Source of the DNA: Vicugna pacos
Lineage: Eukaryota; Chordata; Mammalia; Artiodactyla; Camelidae
NCBI RefSeq assembly: GCF_048564905.1
Contig: NC_133013.1
Coordinates: forward strand, 9,746,105 to 9,810,104
Direction: 5' to 3'
DNA length: 64,000 bases
Every line of letters begins with the position of its first letter. The stretch's first letter is position 1. The notes beneath the pieces were generated by a model, which was given only the letters and a program-made list of their open reading frames with translations, did not search any database and was not told the DNA's origin. Below are positions 34,671 to 46,639 of this stretch, piece after piece. Position numbers and translations under genes: made by a program.

Positions 34671-36172
34671 TGTTTTACAGTGTGGTACTGGCACCAAAAC
34701 AGACATATGGACCAATGGAACAGAATAGGGAGCCCAGAAATAAACCCACACACATACGGTCGATTAATCTTCAACAAAGGAGGCAAGAATATACGATGGA
34801 GAAAAGACAGTGTCTTCAGCAAGCAGTGTTGAGAAAACTGGACAGCAGGATGTAAATCAGTGAAGTTAGAATGCTCCCTCACACCATACACAAAAATCAA
34901 CCAAAATGGCTTAAAGACATAAACATGAGACAAGGCACCGTAAACCTCCTAGGAGAAAACATAAGCAAAACATTCTCTGACATAAATCTTAGCAATGTTC
35001 TCCTAGGGCTGTCTACCCAGGCAATAGAAATAAAAGCAAAAATATACAAATGGGACTTCATTAAACTTATAAGCTTTTGCACAGCAAAGGAAACCATAAA
35101 TAAAACAAAAAGACAACCTATGGATTGGGAAAAAATATTTGCAAACAATGTTACTGACAAGGGCTTAATCTCCAGAATACACAAACAGCTCATACAGCTT
35201 AATAACAACAAAACAAAACAACCCAATCCAAAAATGGGCAGAAGACAAGGAATTCTCCAGTGAAGATACACAAAGAGCCAATAGGTGCATGAAAAAATGC
35301 TCAGTATTGCTAATTATCAGAGAAATGCAAATCAAAACTACAATGAGTTATCACCTCACACCAGTCAGAATGGCCATCATTAAAATGTCCATAAACAATA
35401 AATGCTGGAGAGGGTGTGGAGAAAAGGGAACCCTCCTACACTGTTGGTAGGAATGTAGTTTGTTGCAACCATTATGGAGATTCCTTAAAAAACTAAAAAT
35501 AGACTTACCATATGATCCATTAATCCCACTCTTGGGCATATATCCAGAGGGAATTCTAATTAGGAAAGATACATGCACCGTAATGTTCATAGCAGCACTA
35601 TTTACAATAGCCAAGACATGGAAGCAACCTAAGTGTCCATTGACAGATGACTGGATAAAGAAGTTGTGGTATATTTATACAATGGAATACTACTCAGCCA
35701 TAAAAAAGAATAAAATAATGCCATTTGCAGCACCATAGCACCATGGATGGACCAGGAGATTGTCATACTAAGTGAAGTAAGGTAGAAAGAGAAAGAAAAA
35801 TACCATATGCTATCACTTATATGTAGAGTCTAAAAACAAGACACAAATGAACTTATTTACAAAACAGAAACAGACTCATAGACATAGAAAACAAACTTAT
35901 GGTTACCAGGGGTGGAGGGTGGGGAATGGGATGAGGAGGGATAAATTGGGAGTTAGAGATTTACAGATACTAATGACTATATAAAAAAATAGATACACAA
36001 CAAGTTTATACTGTACAGCACAGGGAACTATATTCAATGCCTTGTAGTAACCTATAATGAAAAAGAATATGAAAATGAATATACGTATGTATATGTTTGA
36101 CTGAAACATGATGCTGTACACCAGAAATTGACACAACATCGTAAATCGGCTATACTTCAATTGAAAAAAAAA
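34671..36172 (+). mobile_element. 5'-truncated L1, 3' 1.5 kb, relatively young
   Basis: Contains the C-terminal half of ORF2. Open stretches include 34871-35263 (GTVNLLGENISKTFSDINLS and onward) and 35460-35738 ([47 protein letters not shown]). A 3' UTR with TACTGTACAGCACAGGGAAC, then CTATACTTCAATTG, ends in an A-run at about 36162-36171. Less diverged than the other L1s here, and typical of artiodactyl-lineage L1 3' ends. Several stops make it inactive, and no clean target-site duplication was seen. Confidence 0.92.
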
Positions 36173-36494
36173 GGTCCTTGAAATGTGGAAAAAAAGATTT
36201 TTATTGATTGATTAAAAATATTTAAATAAAAAGGGATTTTAAGAACTCTTAGGCAAGGTGGAAGATTTAAAAATCTTGTTGGGAGGTTCTGGACAGGTGA
36301 AAGAGTGTGCCTCGCTCGATCAGGAATGATGTGTGTGCATAATTTTGGGAGGAGAAAGCAAGGGACACAGTGGTCAGCTTAACGCTTCCTGTTGGAAAAG
36401 GAACCGTCATGAGCGAGTGTTCCAGCACCACCGGCCGAAAAGATAGTCTTTGTTCTGTTGTTGTTGTCTTTACGCCTCTGTCAAAGCTGACTAA
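36173..36494. other. Intron 3 stretch without a recognised feature
   Basis: AT-rich at first, then mixed. No family recognised. Confidence 0.35.
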
Positions 36495-37045
36495 ACATGT
36501 AAGTTGACTTTATTTTTGTGGCTCTATTTCTGGGCTTCCTGTTCTGTTCCATCGAGCTGTCTATTTTTCCGCCATACTGTCTTGATTACTTTATCATCAG
36601 TCCTGAAGTTGGGTAGCGTCAGTTCTCCAAATCTGTTCTCCTTCAATGCTGGCTTTTGCCTCTCTGTGCAAACTTTGGAATCAGTGTGGTGAAATCCACA
36701 AAGTAGCTTGTTGGGATTCAGACTGGGATTGCATTGAATCTACAGATAAAGTCAGGAAGAACTGACATCTTGACAGCATTGAGGTTTCTGATCTAAGAAC
36801 ACAGCATATCTCTTTCTTTCGTTAGTTCTTCTTTGATTTTGTTCATCAGAGTTTTGTATAAGTTTCCTCCTGTATCTCTTAGACATATTTTGTTAGATTG
36901 TGTAAATCTAAGTATTTCATTTTGTTTAAGCCTAAGTACCTCATTTTGAGCGGGAGGTGCTCATGTAAAAACGGTATTGTGCTTTTAATTTCAAATTCCA
37001 TTGTTCACTGGCTGGCATATAGGAAAGTGATGGGCTTTTGTGTAT
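36495..37045 (-). mobile_element. L1 ORF2 fragment (RT region side)
   Basis: Antisense L1 ORF2 coding sequence: CTGTTCTGTTCCATCGAGCT, TTGATTACTTTATCATCAGT, GGGATTGCATTGAATCTACA and TTTGATTTTGTTCATCAGAG. Truncated at both ends. Confidence 0.85.
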
Positions 37046-38879
37046 CAGTCATGCATCCTTCAGCCTTGTTCTAATTGACGTTTGTTGCTCTGTCTCTCCC
37101 TTGATTAAGCCTCACCCCGCTGCCCCCACTGCTTGGGGTCCCCTGAGTGTGGCCTTGGACTTGGAGGGCTCTGTGCTCACAAGTTACCCTGCCTGCGGTG
37201 CCCTCACCTGTCATCTGTTGAAGCCTTACCCAGCAATCCAGAGCCCCAGCCAGGGAGCTCCTCCAGGATGCTTTCCCAAACCCCTCAGCAGAACTGCCTT
37301 CTTCCTCCGGGTCCTCGGGACACTTTGGCTCCCAGCCCGATCCAAGCACCGATCGCGTCTTGCCCTCCCTCGCTGCAGCTTGTTTAGATCTCTCTTCTCA
37401 GCAGGCTCCTGGGGCAATGATGGAGACTTACTCATCAGCCTCTGCGGGCCCGTGCATTCGGGAACCCGCTCACGGGTAGTTGAATTTGGTTGGTCCTGTT
37501 GAGCCTTGATGAAGCCAGGCCACGGGGAGTCAGCCTTAGGGACCTGACTGTCCTAACTTGCTTGGCAAACCTTGGGGTGTCGTAGAATAAAATCCATTCC
37601 TAACATCTTGCGTGTGGTCACCTGTCACTTAGGGAGAGGGGAGTTAAATCAGGGCAGCAAGGCTGGCCTTTAACCCCCATGGGGTGCCCTAGTGACTGCT
37701 GTCACCTCTGCTCAGCCTTCTGCACATGTCCAAGTCTCTGCCCAGGTCCTAGGTGGTGACAAGCCACAGGATACTGATGAGGGTCGTATTTTTCTTTTAA
37801 AACTACAGCTGTGTGGTTTCCACTTTCGAACTCTCAGAACTTGCTGGCTCCCGGCTCTCAGAAGTGACGCCCCGAGGCTGGTGCTGCGCTGACTTTCAGC
37901 CCCCGCAGGACCTGCGTTTTGTCCTTGCTGAGCTGCGAATGGCCTCTTTCCAAGGGCTCTGCCACCGTTCCTCCTGCCTGTTTCCTCTTAACTAGGTAGC
38001 ATGCTTTTCTGATCAAAAGCTGCTGTTCTTGAAAGGCCGATTCTGTTTCAAGAGTTATTTTCGAGGGCAATTCATTTTAGGCTGATTAAATTTGATTGGA
38101 CTTCACCTGCATTGTTATGTATACTTAGCAGCTTAAGATTCGTTTTTGGGGAAAAAAAATCCAATCTATCTTGTGACAACTCGTGTGACTAATTAATGCT
38201 CTGCAGTGTGCCGTGAAACTTGCAAGGTATGGCACAAACACCATCATAACATTTTTGAAACTGTCTTAGCAATTTGAACATCTGTATTACAGGAATACGC
38301 CATATTAGTAAACTGAACATCTTTTATTGATTCACCTTGTTAAGCAGGAAAATAATCCTTACGGCTTTAGAAGCCTTCTGCAAGTTCTAGGAGGTGCCAT
38401 TTGGAACACGAATTTAGTTGAGTAAATGAAGGCAGATGTCAGGCATTTAATTGGTCCTTCTCTCTCAGCTGGCTCTGTCAACTTTGGTACCGCTGTTGGA
38501 GATGACAAAATTCACCAATGATGTGAAACTGACATAGTGAATTAGATGCTGTTGGTTTTAGGGGGGGAGGGGGCTTGCTGTGCAGAGTTCGTGCTTAATA
38601 ACTGGCTAAAGTCATAACCTGGTCTTCACAGGGTTTTCTGCTCAAGTTCCTCAAAGAGCAGAGAGGAATAGGGAAGAAGGTGGTGGCAGCTTAACTTGAC
38701 TGCCCCACGAAACTTATTTTAAAGTCTTGAGCCTTGTATTAAATATTCAAGTGACTTTTGTGTTCTACTCTGTGTTATCATTTTCCTTCAACTCTTCAGC
38801 TAAAAGGATTCAACTAGGAAGATGCATTTTTTAATTTTGTGGCTTCTGGACCCCTAAGGCTCAGATGCCTGGCTTGAGA
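37046..38879. other. Intron 3 stretch without a recognised feature
   Basis: GC-rich to about 38000. The AT-rich part at 38040-38560 looks free of repeats and includes homeodomain-like TAATTAAT near 38190. It is a reasonable place to look for conserved non-coding sequence, but nothing more can be claimed. Confidence 0.35.
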
Positions 38880-39515
38880 AACAGGTATAAAAATGGTAAT
38901 AAAAGGGCTGTGAAAAGATACGGGGGGAGAACTAAACTATGGTACCTCCAGACAATGGAATATTTTAGCACTGAATAACAGTGCTAAAAAGAACTTTGAG
39001 CTCTTAAGCCATCAAAAGACATTGGGGGAACCTTAAATGCATTTCACGAAGTGAAAGAAACTAATCTGAAAAGGCTACATACTGGTATGATTCCAACTCT
39101 GTGACATTCTGGAAAAGGCAGAAGTGTGGAGACAGTGAAAAGATCAGTGGTTGCCAAGGGTAGGGGCTGGTGAGGAGGGGTGAACAGGCAGAGCACAGAG
39201 GATTTCTAGGCGATGCAAATACTCTTATGATACCTTAGTGATGGATACATGCAATGATGCATTTGTCCACACCTGTAAAATGTACAACATCAAGAGTGAA
39301 CTCTAATGTGAGCTATGCGCTGTAGGTGAGAATGACGCGTCAGTGTGGGTCCAGGCGTACCCCACTGGTGAGGGATGTTGGGAACGGGGGAGGCTCTGTG
39401 TGTGGCGGAGGGAAGAGGGAATCTGGAACATCTCTGTACCTTCCTCTCAATTTTGCTGTGAACCTAAAACTTCTCTAAAAATAGTCTTAATTAAGGCAAA
39501 AAATAAGTTACCAGA
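38880..39515 (+). mobile_element. L1M 3' UTR
   Basis: Sense old-L1 3' region: GACAATGGAATATTTTAGCA, TCACGAAGTGAAAGAAACTA, then ATACTGGTATGATTCCAAC, GATCAGTGGTTGCCAAGGGT, and a terminal CTCTAAAAATAGTCTTAATT that runs into A-rich sequence. Confidence 0.82.
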
Positions 39516-40706
39516 AAACAACCAAAGTCACTTAAGTGTTGAAAATGTAATTCTCAAGCAAGAAAGGAGGGTTGCCCAGCTGAGAGACAAGAGGCGGAGG
39601 CCGTGATTGGGTTTGCCTTTGGAGCGTCCACTCCATAGGGATGGACTGGCAGGGAGCCTGGGGCAGGGGGCCGGGCGGGGTGCTGTCTGGTCACCAGTGG
39701 AGATGAAGGTGGCTGGGACCAGCTGGCACCCAGGGCTGGGGAGGAGGGCATGGATACTGTCCCGAGGCAGCGGGTGGAGTGATGGGACCTGGAGATTGCG
39801 GCACCACGAGCATAGGAGAACTGACACGTTAATGAGCAGATGATGAGTGTGTGTTATGTGCCAGGACTGTGCTGGACTGTGGTGAGGCGTCTGGAGCTTG
39901 GTGAGGTTGAAGTGTTCCAGGATCACTGCTACTAAGCAGCAGGACCCATGTCCAAACGTGGACGGGGCAGGATCAATGGGGCCTCAGCGGGGTGCGAGTT
40001 GGGGTGGAGGTCTCCACCCTTCCTCTCTAGCAGGTCCCAGCCCCAGACCCTTCTTACCCAAAGACTCCCCACTGCCCCTGCCTGACTTGCCCCATTCCTA
40101 ACAGCTGGCCCATCTCCAGCCTCTTGGAAAGAGCACTGAACGTGGAGTCCAGTAACTGAGGACTGGACCTGACCTCAGCCCTCCTAGCTGCTTACTTTCA
40201 CCCCTCAGAGTGTCAGCATCCTCAGAAAAATGCAGATGACAGTTTTCATTGTGAGAATGGAAGACAAGCAGGTAAAAGGAGCCAGCGCCAGCCCAGCACC
40301 AAGGGTGGTGGGAAGACGGTTTGTTCGATGCCCTTAGACAATGTTGGGTTTGACTAAAATTTCGGCGTTCCAAGTTGTGTCACATAATTGGACACTGGAA
40401 AAAATGTAATTCTCACCCATTGAATTTGTCAGTGTTGGTGTGTAGCCTTTTGTGCCCAACAGCTTTGGGGTACATCCTGTATTGAAATCAACCATGGGCC
40501 ATCCATGCAGACACCTGTGACGTCCTTTAGGTAAGAGTGATCACTCTATCCTGGCTCTCAGACAGTTCAGCTCTAGAAATATCACCTGCTTTCCCCACAC
40601 GTAAACTTCCTCTGCACCTTGACAGTGGCTGCATGCACTAACCCTGCCCCCCGGGCCGCCAGGTGGCCGTGTGCACATCATCAGTTTCTCTTGGCTTTCT
40701 CCTTAG
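39516..40706. other. End of intron 3, mostly unique
   Basis: GC-rich sequence. A possible MIR remnant at about 40130-40255 is too weak to call. Nothing else was recognised before the exon 4 acceptor. Confidence 0.35.
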
Positions 40707-40792
40707 TCGTGGCTGTTTACATGAAGGAGTCCTGGTGGGCCACCGAGGATGTGCTGAGAACCTCTGATCCTGCAAGAGAAGGTCTGATGAAG
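40707..40792 (+). CDS. FAM169B: FAM169B exon 4
   Basis: Completes a Val codon and then encodes VAVYMKESWWATEDVLRTSD and PAREGLMK, about residues 88-116. The acceptor is CTCCTTAG and the donor AAG|GTGAGG. Length is 86 nt, phase 1 to 0. The tryptophan pair followed by (T/D)(E/D)(D)(V/I)(L/V)(R/K)TS and (A/S)REGL is a strong family match to FAM169A (QWWAIDDIVKTSVPSREGL). It sits 20.6 kb downstream of exon 3, the longest intron of the gene in view. Confidence 0.93.
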
Positions 40793-40904
40793 GTGAGGCA
40801 TTGCAAACTTAAACGGCCACTGCAAAACAGGCTTTAGAAGTCAGTGTACTTATTATAGTTGATCGTTCAAAGCGGTCTGCCCCTGTGGATTCCTTTTCTA
40901 GAAT

Positions 40905-41312
40905 TGCTGTAACAAAAGTACCACAAACTAGGTGGTTTAAATAACAGACGTGTGTTATTTCCCAGTCCCAGAGGCTTGGGATCTGAAATCAAGGTGTTGG
41001 CAGGGTTTTTTTCTACTGAGGGCTCTGAGGGGGAATCTGGTCCCCACCCCTAACTGCTGGCAGCTTGGCTTATCAACTTATCAACTGCCTTTTCCCTGTG
41101 TCTTCACACCATCTTCCCTCTGTGCTCGTCTGTCTTTACCCTGGTCCTCGCTTTCTGTATGGACACCAGTTATGTTGGACTGGTGCCCACCCTAATGACC
41201 TCATCTCAATTTGATCATCTACAAAGACCCTATTTCCAAGCAAATCCCAACCAGAGGTACTGGGGGGTTAGGGCTTTAACACCTTTTTGGGGGAGACAGT
41301 TCAATCAATAAC
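40905..41312 (-). mobile_element. MaLR-type (MLT1 group) solo LTR
   Basis: The antisense pattern runs from TTGCTGTAACAAAAGTACCA, then CAAACTAGGTGG, through ATCAAGGTGTTGGCAGGG and CCCACCCTAATGACCTCATC, to GAGGTACTGGGGGGTTAGGG and GACAGTTCAATCAATAACA. Old ERVL-MaLR fossil, LTR only, diverged. Confidence 0.75.
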
Positions 41313-41509
41313 ACCCTGCCAGCAAGGAAGATGGTTGTAAACAGCAACATGCAACAGACATCCGACTGTTGGTAAATCTCTTTTAACTTCCTTTCATGTC
41401 TTAGTTTTGGAACTTTCATCCGCATCCTCTCTCTAGGGTGTAGGGAGTTTCTGTTTATTGCATTCCAGTAACGTTTGTTGGTACTTACTGAGTTAGACTT
41501 ACCTTAGAT

Positions 41510-41660
41510 ATTAGCCTGTGTATTACCTAGATCTGTTACAGGGATTATCTGATTTCAGAATCTTGAAAATATTTGATTTGCAGATGAAGAAACTGAGGGC
41601 TAAGCTGCACAGCTAGTAAGTGATTTAGCTGGGCGCAAAGTCTAGTCTCTGACGGCAGGC
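41510..41660 (-). repeat. MIR SINE fragment
   Basis: Antisense MIR core: GCAGATGAAGAAACTGAGGG, then GCTAAGCTGCACAGCTAGTA and AGTGATTTAGCTGGG. Confidence 0.65.
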
Positions 41661-41714
41661 CTGGTGGTCCCTACAGGGCAGCTGTAAAACAGAGACCCAG
41701 GACGGCACGCTGAG

Positions 41715-42420
41715 GGTTCCTTATGGCTAAGGATGTTGAGCATCTTTTCATGTGCTTGTTGGCCATTTGTGTGTCCTTTCTGGGGAAAATACCTATTAAA
41801 ATCCTTGGCCCACTTTTTATTCGGGTTATTTGACTTTTCACTGTTGGGTTTCCCACATATTCTAGATGCAAGTCCTGATTGTATATATGATTTGCAAATA
41901 TCCCTCCTCCCCCATTCTATGGGTTGTATTTTCCAAGTCTGTTTCTTCCCCCAGCTTTATTGAGATATAACTGACATAACATGGTGTAAGTTGAAGGTGT
42001 GCAGTGTGTTGATTTGACACACTGGTATACTGCAAAATGCTGACCAGCGCAGCGGTTAGGTAACACCTGCATCACGTCACATAGTTACCACTTCTGTTTC
42101 GTGGTGAGCATAAAAGACCTACTCCCTTAGCAACTTCCCAGTATGTAATACGGTAGTATTAACTACAATCATGATGCTTTATATTAGATCCCCAGAACGT
42201 ACTCATCTTTTAACTGGAAGTTTGAACCTTTTGACCCACATCTTCCCCTTTCCCCCACCCCCCAGCCCCGGGCAGCCACCATCGGGGTCTCAGTTTCTGT
42301 GAATTCAGCTCTTCGTGTTACGCATGTAAGTGGTATTATGCAGGGTTTATCTTCCCCTTTATTTCACTTAGCATCATGCCCTCAAGTTCATGCATGTTGT
42401 CACAAGTGGCAGGAGGTTTT
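41715..42420 (-). mobile_element. L1 fragments: ORF2 end plus L1M 3' region
   Basis: 41715-41945 is antisense ORF2 3' sequence: TAAGGATGTTGAGCATCTTT and AAATCCTTGGCCCACTTTTT. At 41950 a new antisense L1 3' UTR begins with CCCCAGCTTTATTGAGATAT and continues TGATTTGACACACTGGTATA and ATTAACTACAATCATGATGC. Two joined old copies in the same orientation. Confidence 0.78.
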
Positions 42421-44829
42421 CAGGTCTGCTTTTAATTGACTTGGTAGACACTATTTTGAAAAGGGTTTTCTTCCAGCAAATTAACGATGGCTTGAGATTC
42501 AGCAAATGAGCGTGGTGATGTACGCAGTGAGGCTGCCTGGGGTACCTGTTTGTGTCGCCATCCATGGATGAACTAGGTGGTGTGAGCCCTGAGTGTTCTG
42601 AGTCTCTGGAGGAGTCTGACTTACCCTTTAAGTTGTTTTGTTTTTATTTTTAATCAGAACAAGGGCGGTCACTTTCTTCATGTGTCACTGCTTCTAAGTT
42701 TAGATGAGGAAAACCCTCACAGTTTGTGAAAACGTGGCCTCTGCGGTGAACGGAAAGAAACCTGGATGTTAATTCCACTTAATGAACCAGATTGTAAAGA
42801 TCTCTCTGCCCAGCTGCATGTGGTGACCGTTTCCTTCTCCATTTAATAGAATCTGGGATCTTAACTCTTTGTCTTTTAATTACATTTTGTTCCTTGTCCA
42901 GCTCTTCTTCACAAATTATCCGCCTCCCAACCCAAAACAAACAAATAAATGAAAACTTTTTCTTAATGTTCTTCCTGTGAATATAATTAGTGGTCCTAAT
43001 TGAGGGATTAGAACTGGATCTTAGTTTCGTGTTTTCAGAAATGTTTCTAAGTCAGAATCACATGTCACATTTTCCCCCTGTAATGAAATTGGACAAATTA
43101 AGTGCATTTTCTTTTTTCTCCTTTTTTCTCCTGCCAGTTTTTGATTGGATATTTCCCTTCTGCCAGATGCAATCTGTTTTTCTCTTCTGGCTTTCCTCTG
43201 AACTTTCTGGTTTTATAAGTTAAAAACTATAACCTCCCACATCACACCCCACCCCCACCCCCTGCCCCGAGTTTTGTGATGAGCTGGTTATTCTTAAGGT
43301 TTGAACTTGATTTGGCTGCTACTGTCTGAGATACAAAATTGGGGTGGCTTCTCAGAGTTAAGCTGGTGTGGTTTTCGCAAATCTTTTTCTCATCTAAGAT
43401 TTGGCTCTGGATGAAGGTGAAATATTTTGCATTCTGGGCCAATTAATAAGTTTATTGGCTCTAAACACTTTGTGCCATTTGCTAGAGTGCTGCAAGCTGC
43501 CTCATTTTTTATTATTAGAGCATGTGAAAAACATACAAGTGTTTTAGAGACCAAATAGGTCATCTGCTCCCTTGACCAGCAGAGGAAACTGAGGCTGAAA
43601 GGGGCTGTGGGTGGCTGCAGATCACCTAGCAAATCCAGGCAGAAAAGCCACGACCACAAGTGATGATGGGGATGATAATGACAATAATAAAAATGTAAGG
43701 GTCAAAATTAAATGTAAAACCAAGCGTTAATATTTATATCAAGCTTCCCTTTCCTGAAGTCTCAGTTCTAATGGATGAAGGTGCAGAAGGGAACCCCTGG
43801 CTGGGCTGCAGCAGGTGCACTGGCCTGGGACTCAGGAGTCCTGGCCTGCCTTTGACAGAGGCCCCGTCCAGCCCACCTTCAGTCCTCTTTGGAACATGGC
43901 AAGGAAATCAATACATGTAATTGCCTGCCCTCTTTGAGCTTCTGTCTCCTCATCTATAAACCACGACCTCCCTGGTTTCATCTCAAGCCCCACATTTTAC
44001 CAGCTGCTTTTAGGAGGATTCTGAGACCATATCCAGGCTCAGCCCATAGAGTGGGGATTGATTAGCTATGTCTGCTGTGGGTGCGGGAGTGGGAGGCCTC
44101 CATTTATGTCATGTACTTGCCATCGGCGGGCTAGACAAGTGCAGAGAATTTTAACACGCAGGAGCAGAAAGTCGTTTGGGCTGGTTACTGAGGAAGCCCT
44201 GCGTGGGCCTGACCTTGACCGCAAGACAGTTTCCTCACTTGTGATGACGTTGCGACGGGTGAGAAGTGGTTGGCCCCATTCTGTAGCCTGAGAATGGGCT
44301 GGGCCTTGAGTCAGTCCCGGTAATTCTCTGGAACTGGGATTCTCGTGTGTGCTCAAAATCTGTTGCAAGTCATTGGAAATCAGTTGCTCTTGGTGTGGCA
44401 GTTGTACAGCGATAGTAATCCCCGATGATTTACCCTCCCTCTGAGGGCCAGAATTCTGGGGCTGTTTTTAAAAATGGCAGATTGGGTTTATTTCCCGGAC
44501 ACACCCAGTGTTTCTGCTGACATGGCCTGCCCGGGGGTAACCTCCGGTGTCACTGGCTGCGACTGTTTTCTGTCTAAGCACATTCTGCTAGAGGCCCCCC
44601 TGGCACTGCCCCTCGCTCTGGGAAGCCCACTATGTGAAAGGTCAGGGTAGTGTAAAAACCTCTGTGAGAAAAGGACCCATGTTCTGGCTTTGGAGCCTGA
44701 GGTGAATTGGACGATGGGGGAGCCCACACCTGGCCCCCGACCTCCGGGTGGACTCCAAGCGTCGAATTTACCAAGCCTGATTTTCCTCTCCCATCTCACT
44801 CAGATGTTCTTTTTGTTTCTCCTTCAAAG
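42421..44829. other. End of intron 4, mostly unique
   Basis: 43190-43265 carries C-rich runs (ACCCCACCCCC). A GAGGAAACTGAGGCTGAAAG phrase at about 43582 may be a MIR remnant. 43660-43700 is a GAT/AAT-rich tract. No other exon or repeat family recognised. Confidence 0.4.
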
Positions 44830-45007
44830 GTTCAGTCATTTGGGGAAAGGATTGTGCTTTTCCTTCTAAACGTCGTTATTTTTGGAAGATTGGAGAGGAA
44901 CTTGGATGACGATCACATGTTTTTTTTACCTCACTCTGGGAAGGAGGAGGCTAAAATTCTGTGGAGAGATGGAGCAGCTGTTGGATTCTATACAACCAAA
45001 GCGAAAG
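44830..45007 (+). CDS. FAM169B: FAM169B exon 5
   Basis: Encodes VQSFGERIVLFLLNVVIFGR, then LERNLDDDHMFFLPHSGK and EEAKILWRDGAAVGFYTTKAK, plus one base, about residues 117-175. The acceptor is CTTCAAAG and the donor AAG|GTACGG. Length is 178 nt, phase 0 to 1. The hydrophobic IVLFLLNVVIF stretch is a probable buried helix or strand of the fold rather than a membrane span. The AKILW(R/K)xGxAxGFY motif is shared with FAM169A (AKILWKKGEAIGFY) and would form the core strands before the acetyl-CoA-binding motif encoded by exon 6. Confidence 0.95.
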
Positions 45008-46639
45008 GTACGGACGGGGCCTCGTGGCCACGTGGGACCACCGTCCCTCCGCGCTCGGGGAGAGGAGGGCTCCTAGATGCCAGCCTGCCTCGCACGACGG
45101 CTCCTTCAGCACTAGCATTGCTTGGAGAGAATCTCCTGGCACAAGAAATATCACTAATTCAGCTGTCGTGTCAGTAAGCCCAAGGTTTGGATTTCATTTT
45201 CACCACATTTCTCGTTCTACTGGCAAACGGGGTGGAAATTCAGCATGTCCCTTGGTTTCTCAGGCGGTGCCATGTCCCCCCAGTAAAAGACTTGTTGCCG
45301 TTCATGATGTAAAATGACTTTGCAAGCCCCGTCCTTTCCGCCTCCTTTCTTTAAGGGTACCAATCAGCCATCAGGAAAAATACCATCGCTAGTAGTTGAC
45401 ATGTGGTGCGAAAGCACGCTGGATGCCAAGAGTTATAGACGTTACCTCAGAAGAGAGGGAGGCTGGCCCCGATAAAGAGGTTAGGGAAAATCCTGGGGCT
45501 TATTTTTAGGGGCTGTGATGAGCAGGGAGTGTGGAACTTGTACCATTTGGTCTAAGGCATTGGGCTCGTCTTCAACGTTGCTTTAATAGTTTCTTTAATT
45601 TTTAAAGGCTGTCACCATCTCTGACCCACCTGGTCCAACCTCCATCTTTTCATCCCTATAAAGTTCTAAATTTTAGCAAAAATTAAATTTCCAGGGAAAA
45701 CACCACAGACCTGCTGTTCTCTGAGTTCGCTGTACTTCCCTGGGGATGAAATGGCTACAATGTGGTTTTGAGCTATGTTCGCGTTGTGTGTGCGAGCCAC
45801 CTGTCCAGGATGGAGCAGTTCTGCATTTCTCGCTTTTTTCTCCCTCAGCATGGTGTGAGATGAATAGTTTCCCATGCAAACAACCCCTGTCGTTAATTAT
45901 TTGCCAAGGTCAGTCACAGAGGCTGAAGCACCTGTGTTTTTCAGCATCTTGGGTCACAACAGCCATTTGCTCTTTGATTTTGATGAACTGTTTCACTTTT
46001 TCGGGTGACCGTGTTCTTTAGCCACTCATTGAGAGAGCCCAAGGGACCTGAAGAGTCACTGAAATGGAAGCAAACCTTTTTGTAATAATTCCTCTTTCTT
46101 GGGAGACTCATTTGTTGTCATTTTCTACGAAATGGCTGGTATTCAATCTGTAGCAAAATCATTTGTGCAGTAGATGTCTTACTAATAGTAACAAAAACTG
46201 GTAACAGATCCCAACTTGATGTGTGAGAACCACACCACACCTGTGGGGCAGGAGGAGCTTGACTTTGTCTTGCCCGGCGCTGCTGTTGCTCCTGGTCGCA
46301 CTGATACCCCAGACTATCCCCGAGGATCACGCAGAGGCTGGTCCGGCTGCCTCGTTCTCCCCAAGGCAGACCCAGAGCCTCAAAGGGAAAGCAGGCTATT
46401 AAGACGCTGAATTGAGGCAGATTGGACTAGGTGCTTGGATTTCTGCCTCCTCTTCATTTCTGGCGAATTCCACGAACTTGGTGGAAAGTTCTCTGAAGCT
46501 GGATACTAGGTCTTGCTTTCGCCCATGAACTGATTTTTTAAAGTGGCAATTGACTGTCAGTTACTCAACAATTTAGTTAATCTAAAAAGTCTCAAACCTG
46601 TAGAAGATGAAATTAATCAAATATATTTCTCGGGTATAT
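45008..46639. other. Start of intron 5, no recognised feature
   Basis: Mixed unique-looking sequence before the L1 block. No gene or repeat family supported. Confidence 0.4.

Noticed and set aside
40130-40255. Possible MIR in intron 3
   Set aside because: Only scattered matches such as CTCAGCATCCTCAG; too weak to separate from chance by eye.
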